Positions 10,201 to 21,089 are shown, counted from the first letter of the stretch. The stretch: 64,000 nucleotides of DNA from Phytobacter ursingii (GCA_901456055.1 CABDWT010000018.1:607261-671260), one strand, 5' to 3'. The notes: generated from the sequence alone by a model not told the origin. Numbers and translations are program-made.

Positions 10201-10368
10201 TCAGGCAATGACGGCCCTGTCCTCCATGGCTTCTCGCCAGCCTCCCATCCATTCGGATCTCTGATTCAGCGTCTGATAAGGACACATTTCTTTTGGCCGT
10301 CCCGTGATGCCGGCCTGATACCCACGTTGATGTGCCCGTTCCAGGCGATCTCGCTTTTGTCTCTTCAT
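10201..10368 (-). CDS. rmf: Ribosome modulation factor
   Basis: RMF dimerises 70S ribosomes into inactive 100S particles in stationary phase. This short gene is easily missed. The minus-strand frame from the ATG at 10368 gives 55 residues beginning MKRQKRDRLERAHQRGYQAG and ending EAMEDRAVIA. It has the family length and matches E. coli RMF nearly throughout, including the MCPYQTLNQRS block. It is convergent with fabA as in E. coli. The roughly 200 bases upstream (10369-10567) hold its promoter region and no other gene. Confidence 0.97.
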   Translation of the reverse strand: MKRQKRDRLERAHQRGYQAGITGRPKEMCPYQTLNQRSEWMGGWREAMEDRAVIA

Positions 10369-10567
10369 GCCTCGTTTCCCTCATTTTTTGGTCTGGTGGA
10401 AAAGAAAACAGTGGTTACTAAGTATGCAACCACAGGCTACGAATACCCTGGATACCGTTTGTCGTCAATGCGCAAAATTCACGCCAGTGTCATAAATGTG
10501 ACCCAAACAGAAGTTCATTTGTACAAAAACTGTGAACCAGCACAGGTAATGAATTGAGCACCAAAAT

Positions 10568-10601
10568 AAAAAAAGCCGTCAGACAAAAATGACCTGACGG
10601 C
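10568..10601 (-). terminator. pqiABC operon terminator
   Basis: On the minus strand GCCGTCAG...CTGACGGC forms an 8-bp stem with an AT-rich loop, followed by a run of seven T residues. It lies 22 bases after the pqiC stop. Confidence 0.9.
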
Positions 10602-10623
10602 GTCCAGAATGCAGTTAATTTTA

Positions 10624-11190
10624 CTATGGCAGACGTTTTAGCTCGCTGGCGATACTTGCCGCTTCCTGTTGCCAGGCCACGGCCAGCATTTTCACCATCT
10701 CGTCATAGCCGTCTTGCTGTTGCCTGAGCTCAATGTGGAAAGGACGCTTAATCAGTTGGCCGTGATGATTCACCAGCCATTCACCACTTACGATAACCCG
10801 CCCGTCATAACGACCGTGAAAACCTGTTACCGTAACATTCAGCGTGTCCTGCTCACTGCCAAGCGGTTGCGATGCTACAACCCAGCCCGGGAGCCCGTTA
10901 CTTAAATTCGCCACCAGCGTCGTACGCAGCTGTTGGTCCAGCGGACTCGCCCACAGGTTATTGGTGGCTATCACGTATTGCACATCACTCGTCTGATAAA
11001 CAACGCCATTTCCTGCGAGATAATCCGGCACCGTCACCTGCTCAACCCACAGCAGGTGTTGTCCACGCGCATCGCTTTGCGCCACTGTTGGCTGCGGCGG
11101 TGATGGCAGCTGATAGTAGCTCTTCTTGTCACCGCTCGTGCTACAAGCCGTCAGAAGTACTGCCAGAAGCGCTATTGTTCCTTTTTTCAT
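10624..11190 (-). CDS. pqiC: PqiC, outer-membrane lipoprotein of the Pqi transport system
   Basis: Third gene of pqiABC, a lipid-transport system linking inner and outer membranes. The 188-residue protein has a lipoprotein signal with lipobox LLTAC at residues 12-16 (MKKGTIALLAVLLTACST) and an ABC-type transport auxiliary (DUF330/PqiC) domain. Its start overlaps the pqiB stop by four bases, indicating translational coupling. Confidence 0.93.
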   Translation of the reverse strand: MKKGTIALLAVLLTACSTSGDKKSYYQLPSPPQPTVAQSDARGQHLLWVEQVTVPDYLAGNGVVYQTSDVQYVIATNNLWASPLDQQLRTTLVANLSNGLPGWVVASQPLGSEQDTLNVTVTGFHGRYDGRVIVSGEWLVNHHGQLIKRPFHIELRQQQDGYDEMVKMLAVAWQQEAASIASELKRLP

Positions 11191-12827
11191 TCTTTCGCCC
11201 TCTTCGGCTGCGGATCGTCTTTGTCCTTCGCTTCAAATACCAGAGCATTACTCTTATCGTTCAGCGTTTTGAGCACCGGCTGCAACTCGCGCAACACCTG
11301 ATCAAGGCGCTGCATATCCGCCACCATCTTGTTGTACGCCGCCGAACCTGGCTGGAAGCCCTGCATACTGCGATTAAGCTCGCGCAGAGTATTTTGCATA
11401 TCTGCTGGTAGTTGCTGCATAGACTGACTGGCTGTCAGCTTATTCAGATTATCGAGTGTCGTCTGCAGACGGCGCATCGTTTGCTGGCTCGTCGTTAAGG
11501 TATTAGTTGCCTGCTCAATCATCGGGTTAAGTGGCAGATTGTTAATCTTATCCAGCGTATCCATCAGTTTTTGCTGAATCTGCGCCAGACCGCCGCTGAC
11601 CGTCGGAATGATACGATAGCCACCAAATTCAGGCATATCGGTTACGGGCGGCGCTTTCGGATAAAAATCGAGATCGACATACAGGGCACCTGTCACAATA
11701 TTGCCTGTTTTCAGCGCCGCACGCAGGCCGCGTTTCATTAACTCAGTAAGATGTTCATCCACGTTCGGATCGCCGCCAAACTGGCTTATCAGACGCTGAG
11801 GCTCAATACGAATCAGGATAGGTATCCGGTAATCGTCATTCAATTTCTGCCGCATTTCTGGCGTGAAGAACGGCACTTTCGCCACGGTGCCCAGGCGAAT
11901 ACCGCGAAATTCGACCGGGGCGCCTGGCTGCAGACCTCGAATCGAATCTTTGAAGAACATCAGGTAATCGATATGTTCGGTATACAGGGACTCCTGAATA
12001 CTGCGTTGATCGTCATAGAGCATAAACGCTGTTTTTTCGGCAACTGGCTCTCCCAGTTCATTCCCTTCAGGCACATCAAAACTCACACCGCCGCCAAAAA
12101 GGGTACTGAGCGATCCCATTTCAACCCGCATTCCTGCAGAGGTTAAATCCACGGCGATGCCGCTGTCTTTCCAGAAACGCACGTTGCTGGTGACCAGACG
12201 ATCGTTTGGCGCGTTAATAAAAAGCTGATAAGTGATCGTACGCTTTTGCGTATCAAAAGTGCTGGTCTCAACAGATCCGACGCGGTAGCCACGGAAAAGT
12301 ACCGGATCGCCCGGAGAGAGCTGCCCTGCTTTTTTGCTGTCCAGGATGATTCGAATCCCTTTTGCATCCGGCGGCGCCAGCGGCGGCGAATCGAGCAGGT
12401 TATATCTGTCCGGCTGGCTGCCCTTTTTCCCTGGCTGCAGTTCAATATAGGCGCCAGAAAGTAATGTCCCCAGCCCGCTGATCCCTTCTCGTCCAACCTG
12501 GGGCTTCACTACCCAAAAAACAGAGTCGTTATAGAGCAACTTCTCCATCCCTGTATTCAGGCGCGCTTTAATCTCAACATGAGTAAGATCGTCCGTCAGC
12601 GTCGTGCTCTCCACCACACCGACATCCACGCTGCGGCTTTTGATCGTCGTTTTACCCCCGATGATGCCTTCGGCATTGGTGGTAATGAGCGTCACTTCCG
12701 GCCCCTGATGGCTGTAATGGTAAAAGAGGATCCACGCGCCGATGAGGGCTGTGACTATCGGGAATATCCATACCGGCGACCAGTTTTTGACTTTCTGCAC
12801 TTTCGCCTCCCCACTGGTTTTCTCCAT
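11187..12827 (-). CDS. pqiB: PqiB, MCE-domain periplasm-spanning protein
   Basis: Of 546 residues: one N-terminal membrane helix (WIFPIVTALIGAWILFYHY, about residues 18-36), then three tandem MCE domains (repeats containing GPEVTLITTNAEGI, GDPVLFRGYRVGSVE and GAPVEFRGIRLGTV), then a C-terminal coiled-coil needle region (about residues 430-520). MCE rings stack to form a hydrophobic tunnel for lipids across the periplasm. The start at MEKTSGEAKVQKVKNW matches E. coli; an in-frame start six codons upstream would overlap pqiA. Confidence 0.94.
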   Translation of the reverse strand: MEKTSGEAKVQKVKNWSPVWIFPIVTALIGAWILFYHYSHQGPEVTLITTNAEGIIGGKTTIKSRSVDVGVVESTTLTDDLTHVEIKARLNTGMEKLLYNDSVFWVVKPQVGREGISGLGTLLSGAYIELQPGKKGSQPDRYNLLDSPPLAPPDAKGIRIILDSKKAGQLSPGDPVLFRGYRVGSVETSTFDTQKRTITYQLFINAPNDRLVTSNVRFWKDSGIAVDLTSAGMRVEMGSLSTLFGGGVSFDVPEGNELGEPVAEKTAFMLYDDQRSIQESLYTEHIDYLMFFKDSIRGLQPGAPVEFRGIRLGTVAKVPFFTPEMRQKLNDDYRIPILIRIEPQRLISQFGGDPNVDEHLTELMKRGLRAALKTGNIVTGALYVDLDFYPKAPPVTDMPEFGGYRIIPTVSGGLAQIQQKLMDTLDKINNLPLNPMIEQATNTLTTSQQTMRRLQTTLDNLNKLTASQSMQQLPADMQNTLRELNRSMQGFQPGSAAYNKMVADMQRLDQVLRELQPVLKTLNDKSNALVFEAKDKDDPQPKRAKE

Positions 12828-12831
12828 GTTT

Positions 12832-14085
12832 TTACGACTCCTCATGGCTCGATTCAGGCTCGCGATCCCAGCTCAGGCGGGGATCGAACGTCATTGCCGC
12901 AAACATTGTGATGATGACGACCAGCGCAAACATCAGCGCCCCCATGGCCGGATAAATATTCATTAATCCTCCCATGCGCACCAACGCGGAGAGCACCGCG
13001 ATGACAAACACATCAATCATCGACCAGCGCCCAACAAATTCTACGATTTCATAAATAAAGTGCATGCGTTCGCTGTCTCGTCGACCGTGGCCTTTTGCAT
13101 CCCAGCATAACCAGGCGATGGCGATCATTTTTAAGGTTGGCACCATGATACTGGCAATAAAAATCACCAGCGCGACCGGATACGACCCCTCGCTCCAGAG
13201 TAAAATCACCCCGGCAAGGATCGTCGATGGCATCTGATCGCCCAACAGATCGGTAATCATGATCGGCAAAATATTGGCAGGCAGATACAGCAGGATAGAC
13301 GTCACCAGTAGTGACATCGTCCACTGCAGGCTATTTCTGCGTCTGACATAGCCTTTGGTATGACAACGCGGGCAGAGAGGTTCGTCCGCCGCCACAATGG
13401 CGGTGCAGCATGGACAACTTCGCAATCCCTGGTGAATACCCGCCACGCCAACGCGCAGCGGCATCACTGGTAACGGCGCAGGGGAAATATCATCCCAAAG
13501 CCAGTGACGATCCACACACTGCATGGTACGCAGTTGTAACAAGCAAAACAGACACCATGGAATGAAGCTGCTGCCAATGCCCACGTCGCCATAGGCCATC
13601 AGTTTGACAAAGCTCACCAGCACGCCGGCGAGAAAAATCTCTGCCATACCCCAGGTCTTGAGCTGGAAAAGGATACGCGCCAGAAACGTTTTGACCCGAA
13701 GCGACATCCGCACGCGATTGACCAACAGCAATATGGTCACCAGGCAAAACGCCGGGACCATCTGAACGAAGAGTAAAAAAATTGTCCCGAGGCTGGCGTA
13801 ATCTTCCGAGAACATCACGCCGGGGATCTCCAGCAGCGTCACCTCGCTGGTGACGCCTGCCACTTTCATATTCACAAAGGGAAACAGATTGGAAAGCAGT
13901 AGCATGAACAGCGCCACCAGCGCATACGCGGTGGGACGCTGTCTGGGTTCATCCCACTGTGTGGTTAATGTCGCGCCGCAACGGGGACAAGCCGCTTTAT
14001 GACCATGCTGCAATGGCGGCAAAGCCACCAATAAATCGCACTGGGTGCATAAAATATGCCGGGTGGCGTGGTGATGTTCACACAT
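12832..14085 (-). CDS. pqiA: PqiA, inner-membrane component of the Pqi system
   Basis: 417 residues, same as E. coli. Two PqiA domains each begin with a zinc-ribbon-like CxxC pair (CTQCDL...CPRCG near residues 13-37; CPCC...CPRCH near residues 225-245), each followed by four membrane helices. It heads the pqiABC operon, four bases before pqiB, and is 14 bases after uup, so uup-pqiABC may share transcripts. The operon is induced by paraquat in E. coli. Confidence 0.94.
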   Translation of the reverse strand: MCEHHHATRHILCTQCDLLVALPPLQHGHKAACPRCGATLTTQWDEPRQRPTAYALVALFMLLLSNLFPFVNMKVAGVTSEVTLLEIPGVMFSEDYASLGTIFLLFVQMVPAFCLVTILLLVNRVRMSLRVKTFLARILFQLKTWGMAEIFLAGVLVSFVKLMAYGDVGIGSSFIPWCLFCLLQLRTMQCVDRHWLWDDISPAPLPVMPLRVGVAGIHQGLRSCPCCTAIVAADEPLCPRCHTKGYVRRRNSLQWTMSLLVTSILLYLPANILPIMITDLLGDQMPSTILAGVILLWSEGSYPVALVIFIASIMVPTLKMIAIAWLCWDAKGHGRRDSERMHFIYEIVEFVGRWSMIDVFVIAVLSALVRMGGLMNIYPAMGALMFALVVIITMFAAMTFDPRLSWDREPESSHEES

Positions 14086-14099
14086 ACTGACTTCCTGAG

Positions 14100-16007
14100 T
14101 TATGCGCCGTTTTTTAGAGCCTCCAGATACTCCCAGCGTTCAAACGCTTCCTCCAGCGCCTGCTCCGCCGAAGCCAGTTCGGCTAATACTTTCTGCGTGT
14201 GGTCGTGAGGCTGGCTGAAAAAGCTGGCATCCGCCACCTGCGCCTGCAATGTTTCCAGCTTCGCCTCCAGCTTTTCCAGCTTTTGCGGCAGTTGTTCGAG
14301 CTCACGTTGCAGGTTATAGCTTAGTTTGTTACTGACTCGTTTAACAGTTTCTGCCTTGTTAACCGATACCTCGGCGGCTTTCTTCCCGGACGCAGCTTTA
14401 TGCGCCTGAGATGCCGCTTGCTGACCACGGGCATCATGATAACCGCCAACATATTGGCCAATCCGTCCCGCGCCTTCGAAAATCCAGCACTCCGTCACGG
14501 TGTTGTCGACGAACTGACGATCGTGGCTGACCAGCATGACGGTACCCTGGTAGCTATCAATAAGCTCTTCAAGCAGTTCCAGCGTTTCGACATCCAAATC
14601 GTTAGTTGGTTCGTCGAGAATCAATAAGTTACTGGGTTTCAGGAACAAACGTGCCAACAACAGTCGGTTACGTTCACCGCCGGAGAGCGCACGCACCGGT
14701 GTCATCGCCCGTTTCGGGTGGAAGAGAAAATCCTGCAGGTAGCCCAGCACATGGCGCGGCTTACCGTTCACCATCACTTCCTGTTTGCCCTCAGCCAGGT
14801 TATCCATCACCGTTTTGTCCGGATCGAGCTCCGCACGGTGCTGGTCAAAGTAGGCCACTTCCAGTTTGGTACCGCAATGAATGCGCCCACTGTCGGGCTG
14901 CAATTGGCCAAGCATCAACTTGAGCAGCGTGGTTTTACCACAACCATTCGGCCCAATCAGCGCAATCTTGTCGCCGCGTTGAACCTGAGCAGAGAAGTCC
15001 TGGACCAGCACTTTGCCGTCCACCTGATAGTTGACGTTTTCCATCTCAAAGACGATTTTGCCCGAACGACTTGCTTCCTCAACCTGCATCTTCGCACTAC
15101 CCATTACCTCGCGGCGCTCGCTACGTTCGCGACGCATGGCTTTCAATGCGCGTACGCGGCCTTCATTACGGGTACGGCGGGCCTTGATGCCCTGGCGGAT
15201 CCAGACTTCTTCTTGCGCCAGCTTGCGATCAAACTCCGCATTTTGCAGTTCTTCAACACGCAGGTTTTCTTCTTTTTCCAGCAAATACGTGTCGTAATCG
15301 CCGGGATAGGTCACCAGTTTGCCGCGATCCAGATCGACAATACGGGTCGCCATATTGCGAATAAAGGAACGGTCATGCGAGATAAAAATAATGGTGCCGC
15401 TGAAGGTTTTCAGGAATCCTTCCAGCCAGTCAATGGTTTCAATATCAAGGTGGTTTGTCGGTTCATCAAGCAGCAGCACTTTCGGTCCACTGACCAGCGC
15501 ACGTCCCAGCGCCGCTTTGCGCAACCAGCCGCCAGAGAGCGACGCCAGCGGCATGTCGGCTTCCAGCCCCAGTTGCGCCAGCACTTCATTGATACGGTTT
15601 TCGAGCTGCCACAGACCATGGTGGTCCAGCAGTTCCTGTAAGCGTGCCATCTCATTCAGGTTTTTATCGCTCGGGTCGGTCATCACTAGATGCGAAATGT
15701 CGTGATAGCCCTTGAGGTACTCCGCCTGCTCTTCAATCCCTTCGGCGACAAAGTCGTAAACGCTGCCCGCGACGTTGCGCGGCGGATCCTGTTGCAAACG
15801 TGCCACGATCAAATCCTGTTCATACACGATGCGGCCATCATCCAGCCCCTGCTCGCGATTAAGGATTTTCATCAGCGTCGATTTGCCCGCGCCGTTACGC
15901 CCTACCAGACAGACGCGTTCGTTATCCTCAATATGCAGTTCGGCATTATCGAGAAGGGGCGCATCGCTGAACGACAGCCAGGCGCCATGCATACTAATTA
16001 ATGACAT
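14100..16007 (-). CDS. uup: Uup, ABC-F ATPase
   Basis: Cytosolic ABC-F protein acting on ribosomes; in E. coli its loss raises precise transposon excision. The 635-residue protein has two ATPase domains: Walker A GRNGAGKST (about residues 36-45) and GPNGCGKTT (about residues 352-361), signature motifs LSGGW and LSGGE, and Walker B LLLDEPTNHL and LILDEPTNDL. The interdomain linker is charged and helical. A C-terminal coiled-coil DNA-binding domain spans about residues 560-630. The ATG gives MSLISMHGAWLSF, matching E. coli. Confidence 0.96.
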   Translation of the reverse strand: MSLISMHGAWLSFSDAPLLDNAELHIEDNERVCLVGRNGAGKSTLMKILNREQGLDDGRIVYEQDLIVARLQQDPPRNVAGSVYDFVAEGIEEQAEYLKGYHDISHLVMTDPSDKNLNEMARLQELLDHHGLWQLENRINEVLAQLGLEADMPLASLSGGWLRKAALGRALVSGPKVLLLDEPTNHLDIETIDWLEGFLKTFSGTIIFISHDRSFIRNMATRIVDLDRGKLVTYPGDYDTYLLEKEENLRVEELQNAEFDRKLAQEEVWIRQGIKARRTRNEGRVRALKAMRRERSERREVMGSAKMQVEEASRSGKIVFEMENVNYQVDGKVLVQDFSAQVQRGDKIALIGPNGCGKTTLLKLMLGQLQPDSGRIHCGTKLEVAYFDQHRAELDPDKTVMDNLAEGKQEVMVNGKPRHVLGYLQDFLFHPKRAMTPVRALSGGERNRLLLARLFLKPSNLLILDEPTNDLDVETLELLEELIDSYQGTVMLVSHDRQFVDNTVTECWIFEGAGRIGQYVGGYHDARGQQAASQAHKAASGKKAAEVSVNKAETVKRVSNKLSYNLQRELEQLPQKLEKLEAKLETLQAQVADASFFSQPHDHTQKVLAELASAEQALEEAFERWEYLEALKNGA

Positions 16008-16019
16008 CTATTTATCCTT

Positions 16020-18128
16020 TCAGGCTGCGGTAATCAGCCAGCAGTTGTGGATCTGACGGTTACGGGCGAAATCTTGCGACTGCGTTTTTTGGGTAATTTC
16101 TTGTGCTTTGAGCCCAAGCGTAGCCAGCCCTTCAGTATCCATGCGGAAACCGCGTTTGTTGTTTGAGAACATGATCGTGCCACCTTTGCGCAGCAAACGT
16201 TTAAGGTCTTTCATCAGCGTCAGGTGATCGCGCTGAACGTCGAAAGAGTCCTCCATGCGTTTTGAGTTCGAGAATGTAGGCGGATCGATAAAAATCAGAT
16301 CGAACTGTTCATCGGTTTCGCGTAACCATGCCAGTACATCAGCCTGCAGCAGACGGTGGGGACGACCGGTCAAGCCGTTGAGACGTAAGTTGCGTTCCGC
16401 CCACTCCAGATAGGTACGCGACATATCTACCGTAGTGGTACTGCGCGCGCCGCCAAGCCCGGCGTGAACACTCGCACTACCGGTATAAGAGAAGAGATTG
16501 AGGAAATCTTTGCCCTTGCTCATCTGACCCAGCATACGACGCGCGATACGGTGATCGAGAAACAGTCCCGTATCCAGATAGTCCGTCAGGTTCACCCACA
16601 GTTTGGCGTTGTATTCACTAACCTGGAGGAATTCACCCTTTTCACTCATCTTCTGGTACTGGTTGTTGCCTTTCTGCCGTTCACGGGTTTTCAACACCAG
16701 CTTGTTCGGCGCAATACCCAGCACGGCGATGGTCGCGGCAATAATGTCAAACAGACGCTGACGCGCTTTTTGCGCATCGATGGTTTTGGGCGGCGCGTAC
16801 TCTTGCACCACCACCCAGTCGCCGTAGCGATCGACAGCCACGTTGTAATCCGGCAGATCGGCATCGTACAGGCGATAGCATTCAATACCTTCCTGACGCG
16901 CCCATTTTTCCAGCTTCTTAAGATTCTTACGCAGGCGGTTGGCGTAATCCTCGGCCATTGCCGGCGCTTTTGCTTCGCCCGTGTTTTCCGTCAGGTGATA
17001 GTTTTTCTGCACACAATCCAGCGGGCCGTTTTTAGCCTTGAACTGGCGGTCAGCGCGCAATTGCAGGCAGTTGAGCAAATCGACAGAGGCGCTGAACAGC
17101 GACAGATTCCAGCCGCCAAATTGCGATTTCAATGTCCGTCCAAGCAGGCTGTGCAGGGCAATCAGCGCCGGTTCGTTTTCCAGACGCTCTCCGTACGGCG
17201 GGTTGCTGACAACGGTGCCATACGGCCCTTTCGGCAGCGGGTTGCTTAACTGCGCCACATCTTTTACGTCGAAAGTGACCAGCTCGCTAACACCAGCACG
17301 ACGGGCGTTACGCTGCGCGCGCTCAATGACGCGAGGATCGTTATCGGAGCCATAAAAATGCGATGTGTAATTGGCCAACCCAGCCCGCGCGCGGGTCTGC
17401 GCGTCGGCTTTCACGTCCTGCCAGATTGCCTCATCATGTTGAGCCCAGCCGCCAAAACCCCAGCGGCCGCGGTGTAAGCCTGGCGCACGATCGGTCGCCC
17501 ACATGGCCGCTTCAATCAGCAAGGTGCCGGAACCGCACATCGGATCAAGCAGCGGCGTGCCCGGCTGCCACCCAGAGCGCATCACAATCGCCGAGGCGAG
17601 GTTTTCTTTGATTGGTGCCATACCTGTGCCGTCACGGTAACCACGCAAGTGCAGGCCTTCCCCACTCAGGTCGAGCGCAATACTGGCCGTCTCTTTATTC
17701 AGCCAGACGTTGATGCGTAGATCCGGCGATTCACGATCAACATTCGGACGCGGCAGATTTTTGCGCGTAAAGCTATCGACAATGGCATCTTTTACTTTCA
17801 ACGCGCCATACTGGCTGTTGCGAATTTCTTCATTCAGGCCGCTAAAATGGACCGCAAAGGTGGCATTCTGGCTGAAAATCTCCGTCCACGGAATCGCCTG
17901 AACGCCGAGGTAAAGGTCCAGATCGCTGTAAACCTTACACTCACTGAGCGGCATCATGATGCGCGAGGCCAGACGACTCCACATCAGGCTTTGGTAAATC
18001 AGCCGTGTGTCACCATGGAAATGGACGCCCCCCTGAACCACCCGGCATTCTTGCCCGCCCAGGTTTTCCAGTTCAGTTTTTAATAGCTCTTCCAGCCCAC
18101 GGGCCGTACTGGCAAACAGAGAAATCAT
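16020..18128 (-). CDS. rlmL: Bifunctional 23S rRNA methyltransferase RlmKL
   Basis: The fused enzyme makes m2G2445 (RlmL part) and m7G2069 (RlmK part) on 23S rRNA. The 702 residues contain an N-terminal THUMP domain, the RlmL methyltransferase with [14 protein letters not shown] and SNPPYGERL (about residues 195-315), and the C-terminal RlmK methyltransferase with [15 protein letters not shown] and [11 protein letters not shown] (about residues 535-625). It lies 12 bases upstream of uup in the same direction. Confidence 0.96.
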   Translation of the reverse strand: MISLFASTARGLEELLKTELENLGGQECRVVQGGVHFHGDTRLIYQSLMWSRLASRIMMPLSECKVYSDLDLYLGVQAIPWTEIFSQNATFAVHFSGLNEEIRNSQYGALKVKDAIVDSFTRKNLPRPNVDRESPDLRINVWLNKETASIALDLSGEGLHLRGYRDGTGMAPIKENLASAIVMRSGWQPGTPLLDPMCGSGTLLIEAAMWATDRAPGLHRGRWGFGGWAQHDEAIWQDVKADAQTRARAGLANYTSHFYGSDNDPRVIERAQRNARRAGVSELVTFDVKDVAQLSNPLPKGPYGTVVSNPPYGERLENEPALIALHSLLGRTLKSQFGGWNLSLFSASVDLLNCLQLRADRQFKAKNGPLDCVQKNYHLTENTGEAKAPAMAEDYANRLRKNLKKLEKWARQEGIECYRLYDADLPDYNVAVDRYGDWVVVQEYAPPKTIDAQKARQRLFDIIAATIAVLGIAPNKLVLKTRERQKGNNQYQKMSEKGEFLQVSEYNAKLWVNLTDYLDTGLFLDHRIARRMLGQMSKGKDFLNLFSYTGSASVHAGLGGARSTTTVDMSRTYLEWAERNLRLNGLTGRPHRLLQADVLAWLRETDEQFDLIFIDPPTFSNSKRMEDSFDVQRDHLTLMKDLKRLLRKGGTIMFSNNKRGFRMDTEGLATLGLKAQEITQKTQSQDFARNRQIHNCWLITAA

Positions 18129-18227
18129 AAAATCACTTATCGATGAAGAAAATTGTTGCGCATTATAGCCAATCTGGCGTTCATGTCATAAAGTTGAGGG
18201 CTTATTTTCGTTCACAGAGGAAATGAC

Positions 18228-19337
18228 GTGGCAACCCTTTCGCGTCTTTTTATCCATCCAGTGAAATCCATGCGTGGTATTGGCCTGACGCATGCCCTGG
18301 CAGACTCCAGCGGATTATCGTTTGATCGCATTTTTATGGTGACCGAAGCGGATGGCACCTTTATTACTGCGCGACAATTCCCGCAGATGGTACGTTTTAT
18401 TCCCTCTCCCCTGGCGGATGGCCTGCATTTAACCGCACCCGATGGTAGCAGCGCCGTGGTGCGTTTTAATGATTTTGCGCCGCAGAGTGAGCCAACGGAA
18501 GTGTGGGGGAATCATTTTACTGCCCGGGTTGCGCCAGAACCCATCAATCAGTGGCTCAGCGGTTTTTTTGCACGAGACGTTCAGCTTCGCTGGGTGGGGC
18601 CGCAAACCACGCGCCGGGTAAAACGCTACGAAGATGTTCCGCTCTCGTTTGCTGATGGCTTTCCGTTTTTATTGACCAACGAAGCCTCATTGCGTGATTT
18701 ACAAAACCGTTGCCCGGCAAGTGTACAGATGGAGCAGTTTCGCCCCAACCTGGTGGTCACCGGCGCCAGTGCATGGGAAGAAGACACCTGGAAAGTCATA
18801 CGCATCGGCGACGTTGTCTTTGACGTGGTGAAACCGTGCAGCCGTTGTGTTTTTACCACTGTCAGTCCCGAACGTGGGCAAAAACATCCCACTGGCGAAC
18901 CGCTGGCGACACTCGCCCGTTTTCGCACTGCGCAAGATAATGGCGACGTTGATTTCGGTCAGAACTTAATTGCCCGCAATAGTGGGGTCGTTCGGGTAGG
19001 TGATGAGGTCGTGGTCCTTTCCCGCGCACCCGCTAAACCCTATGGTGCAGGACAGTCTGTTGAGTCTGTAGAACAAGAACAGCAAACAGAGGACATGGTG
19101 GATATTGTCTGGCAGGGACAAAGCTTTCGCGGCAACAATCAGCAAATCTTGCTTGAGCAACTGGAAAATCAGGGGATTCGGGTGCCCTATTCCTGTCGGG
19201 CGGGCATTTGCGGCTGCTGTCGCATTCGCCTGATTGAGGGTGAGGTCAGCCCGTTGAAAAAATCAGCTATCGCGCAAGATGGCTCCATCCTGAGTTGCAG
19301 CTGCGTACCGAAAACCTCAATTCGCCTGGAAAGTTAA
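18228..19337 (+). CDS. ycbX: YcbX, MOSC-domain 2Fe-2S protein
   Basis: Molybdenum-cofactor enzyme that detoxifies N-hydroxylated base analogues such as 6-hydroxylaminopurine. Of 369 residues: an N-terminal MOSC_N barrel, a MOSC domain with the likely cofactor Cys in [15 protein letters not shown] (near residues 200-212), and a C-terminal plant-type ferredoxin domain with CRAGICGCC and a final Cys in ILSCSC. The stop overlaps the zapC stop: the two convergent genes share TTAA at 19334-19337. Confidence 0.95.
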   Translation: MATLSRLFIHPVKSMRGIGLTHALADSSGLSFDRIFMVTEADGTFITARQFPQMVRFIPSPLADGLHLTAPDGSSAVVRFNDFAPQSEPTEVWGNHFTARVAPEPINQWLSGFFARDVQLRWVGPQTTRRVKRYEDVPLSFADGFPFLLTNEASLRDLQNRCPASVQMEQFRPNLVVTGASAWEEDTWKVIRIGDVVFDVVKPCSRCVFTTVSPERGQKHPTGEPLATLARFRTAQDNGDVDFGQNLIARNSGVVRVGDEVVVLSRAPAKPYGAGQSVESVEQEQQTEDMVDIVWQGQSFRGNNQQILLEQLENQGIRVPYSCRAGICGCCRIRLIEGEVSPLKKSAIAQDGSILSCSCVPKTSIRLES

Positions 19338-19876
19338 ACGGCCTGTTCAAAGCTGAAACTGGCAGCACTAAGCTGCGGTTTCAGCCTGTCATTCATGATC
19401 TTAATGGGATCACCTAATTGCATGGTGCGACCGGCGATAACGACCCCCGGCTGCGCCAGCAGACAAAGTGCGGCATTTTCACCCGGTTCAACGACCAGCA
19501 AACTGACCTCTTCGCCGCTGTCACTCATTACGACGCTCGCGGCTTCGCCCGCACAGGGAGACCACGGCGTATTGTAGCTGGTAAAGTGCCAGCTTTTTGG
19601 CATTTGCGGCTTCAGAAAACGAATGGCCACCAGTGCATTAAGCACCAGTTCGGCACGTTGCTCATTTGAGAGCATCAGGTCGCGGCATTTTTCATCGAAG
19701 GAGAAGTATAAGGCGGCATCGTCTACGCAAAACCCGCAGGGGGAAAACGCATCCGGAGTCAGCATTTTGCGGGCAAAGCGCGAGCGAAATAACATGCCAT
19801 TGGCCAGATCAAGCATCATACGATCGTGCTCGTCATCAAAATACCAACGCCAATTATCGTCAGGTTTAATTCGCAT
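19334..19876 (-). CDS. zapC: ZapC, FtsZ-ring stabiliser
   Basis: ZapC bundles FtsZ protofilaments at midcell. The start giving [18 protein letters not shown] yields 180 residues, the E. coli length; the open frame runs 14 codons further upstream without a family match there. The ribosome-binding site GGGGAGAAAGAA precedes this ATG. It is convergent with ycbX, with a four-base overlap of the two stop codons. Confidence 0.94.
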   Translation of the reverse strand: MRIKPDDNWRWYFDDEHDRMMLDLANGMLFRSRFARKMLTPDAFSPCGFCVDDAALYFSFDEKCRDLMLSNEQRAELVLNALVAIRFLKPQMPKSWHFTSYNTPWSPCAGEAASVVMSDSGEEVSLLVVEPGENAALCLLAQPGVVIAGRTMQLGDPIKIMNDRLKPQLSAASFSFEQAV

Positions 19877-19992
19877 TTCTTTCTCCCCTCCCCGTAAACA
19901 TCCTTTTGCCTTTTTCATCCTGTGCCGTTTCGCTTATTACGCTAAATAAGCAAAGACTAAAATGTACAAATTAGCAACAATCACGGAATATA

Positions 19993-20026
19993 AAACAACC
20001 AGGACCGGAAATAAAGCCCTGGTTGT
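19993..20026 (-). terminator. pyrD terminator
   Basis: On the minus strand ACAACCAGG...CCTGGTTGT forms a 9-bp stem followed by TTTTAT, 18 bases after the pyrD stop. Confidence 0.85.
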
Positions 20027-20044
20027 CTGATAGTGGGTAAAAGA

Positions 20045-21055
20045 TCAGATATGGGTAACGATTTCTTTAATCAATTGCGGACCTTTAAATATAAAGCCGG
20101 AATAAATTTGCACCAGCGACGCCCCTGCGTCCATCTTCTCGCGTGCGGCAATCACGGAGTCAATACCGCCCACGCCGATAATCGGCAAGCGACCATTTAA
20201 TTCCTGAGACAGGCGACGAATAATTTCTGTGCTTTTTAATTGCAGCGGACGGCCACTTAATCCACCTGCTTCATCACAATTTTTCATTCCCCGAACCAGT
20301 TTTCTGTCCAGCGTTGTATTGGTGGCAATGACGCCGTCAATATTGTGACGAACTAAACTGTCGGCCACCTGGATCAATTCTTCTTCGGAAAGATCCGGAG
20401 CGATCTTCACGGCAACAGGAACATATTTATGGTGGGTCTGATGAAGAGCTTGCTGTTTATTTTTAATGGCGCTCAGAAGGTCATCCAGCGCTTCGCCATA
20501 TTGTAATGTTCGCAAGCCCGGCGTGTTTGGCGAGGAAATATTAATCGCGATATAACCGGCATAGGCATAGATTTTTTCCATACAAATCAGATAGTCATCT
20601 TTACCGTTTTCAACTGGCGTATCTTTATTTTTGCCGATATTTATACCCAGCACGCCATCAAAATGCGCTTTTTTCACATTCTCAACCAGGTTATCAACGC
20701 CCAGATTGTTGAAGCCCATACGGTTGATCAACCCTTCTGCATCGACCAGGCGGAAGAGACGCGGCTTGTCATTGCCAGGCTGCGGACGCGGTGTCACGGT
20801 GCCTATCTCGATCGCGCCAAATCCCATCGCACCCAGCGCATCGATACATTCACCATTCTTATCGAGGCCAGCGGCAAGTCCCAGCGGATTTTTAAACGTG
20901 AGTCCCATGCACTGTACCGGTTTTTCCGGCACACGCTGACGCACCAGTGCTTCCAGCGGCGTACCCGTAATGCGGCGTAGTTGTTGAAAAGTAAATTCAT
21001 GAGCGCGCTCGGGGTCGAGCTGGAAAAGGGCTTTACGAACGAAGGGGTAGTACAT
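20045..21055 (-). CDS. pyrD: Dihydroorotate dehydrogenase (quinone), class 2
   Basis: Membrane-associated flavoprotein catalysing the fourth step of UMP synthesis, dihydroorotate to orotate with quinone reduction. The 336 residues equal E. coli PyrD. Seen: the N-terminal membrane-associating helices ([20 protein letters not shown]), FMN-binding stretches ([24 protein letters not shown]) and the catalytic-loop Ser of class 2 enzymes in [11 protein letters not shown] (near residue 175). The start is set by the ribosome-binding site CAGGAGAG and E. coli alignment; a start nine codons upstream lies in the regulatory leader. Confidence 0.97.
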   Translation of the reverse strand: MYYPFVRKALFQLDPERAHEFTFQQLRRITGTPLEALVRQRVPEKPVQCMGLTFKNPLGLAAGLDKNGECIDALGAMGFGAIEIGTVTPRPQPGNDKPRLFRLVDAEGLINRMGFNNLGVDNLVENVKKAHFDGVLGINIGKNKDTPVENGKDDYLICMEKIYAYAGYIAINISSPNTPGLRTLQYGEALDDLLSAIKNKQQALHQTHHKYVPVAVKIAPDLSEEELIQVADSLVRHNIDGVIATNTTLDRKLVRGMKNCDEAGGLSGRPLQLKSTEIIRRLSQELNGRLPIIGVGGIDSVIAAREKMDAGASLVQIYSGFIFKGPQLIKEIVTHI

Positions 21056-21070
21056 GAACTCTCCTGGATT

Positions 21071-21089
21071 CCCGGTGTGCAAACCGGGG
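21071..21089 (-). promoter_or_regulatory. pyrD leader hairpin (CTP-responsive control)
   Basis: The transcript start region carries CCCCGGTTTGCACACCGGG, a perfect hairpin seven bases upstream of the ribosome-binding site. In E. coli and Salmonella the RNA polymerase start site shifts with CTP supply. Transcripts that include the extra C residues form this hairpin and hide the ribosome-binding site. The sequence here preserves both elements. Confidence 0.8.

Noticed and set aside
14718-15641. 307-codon open frame antisense to uup
   Set aside because: Composition mirrors the ABC-F coding strand; no recognisable domain and no promoter context.
16464-17249. 261-codon open frame antisense to rlmL
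   Set aside because: A shadow of the methyltransferase gene, with no family-like sequence.
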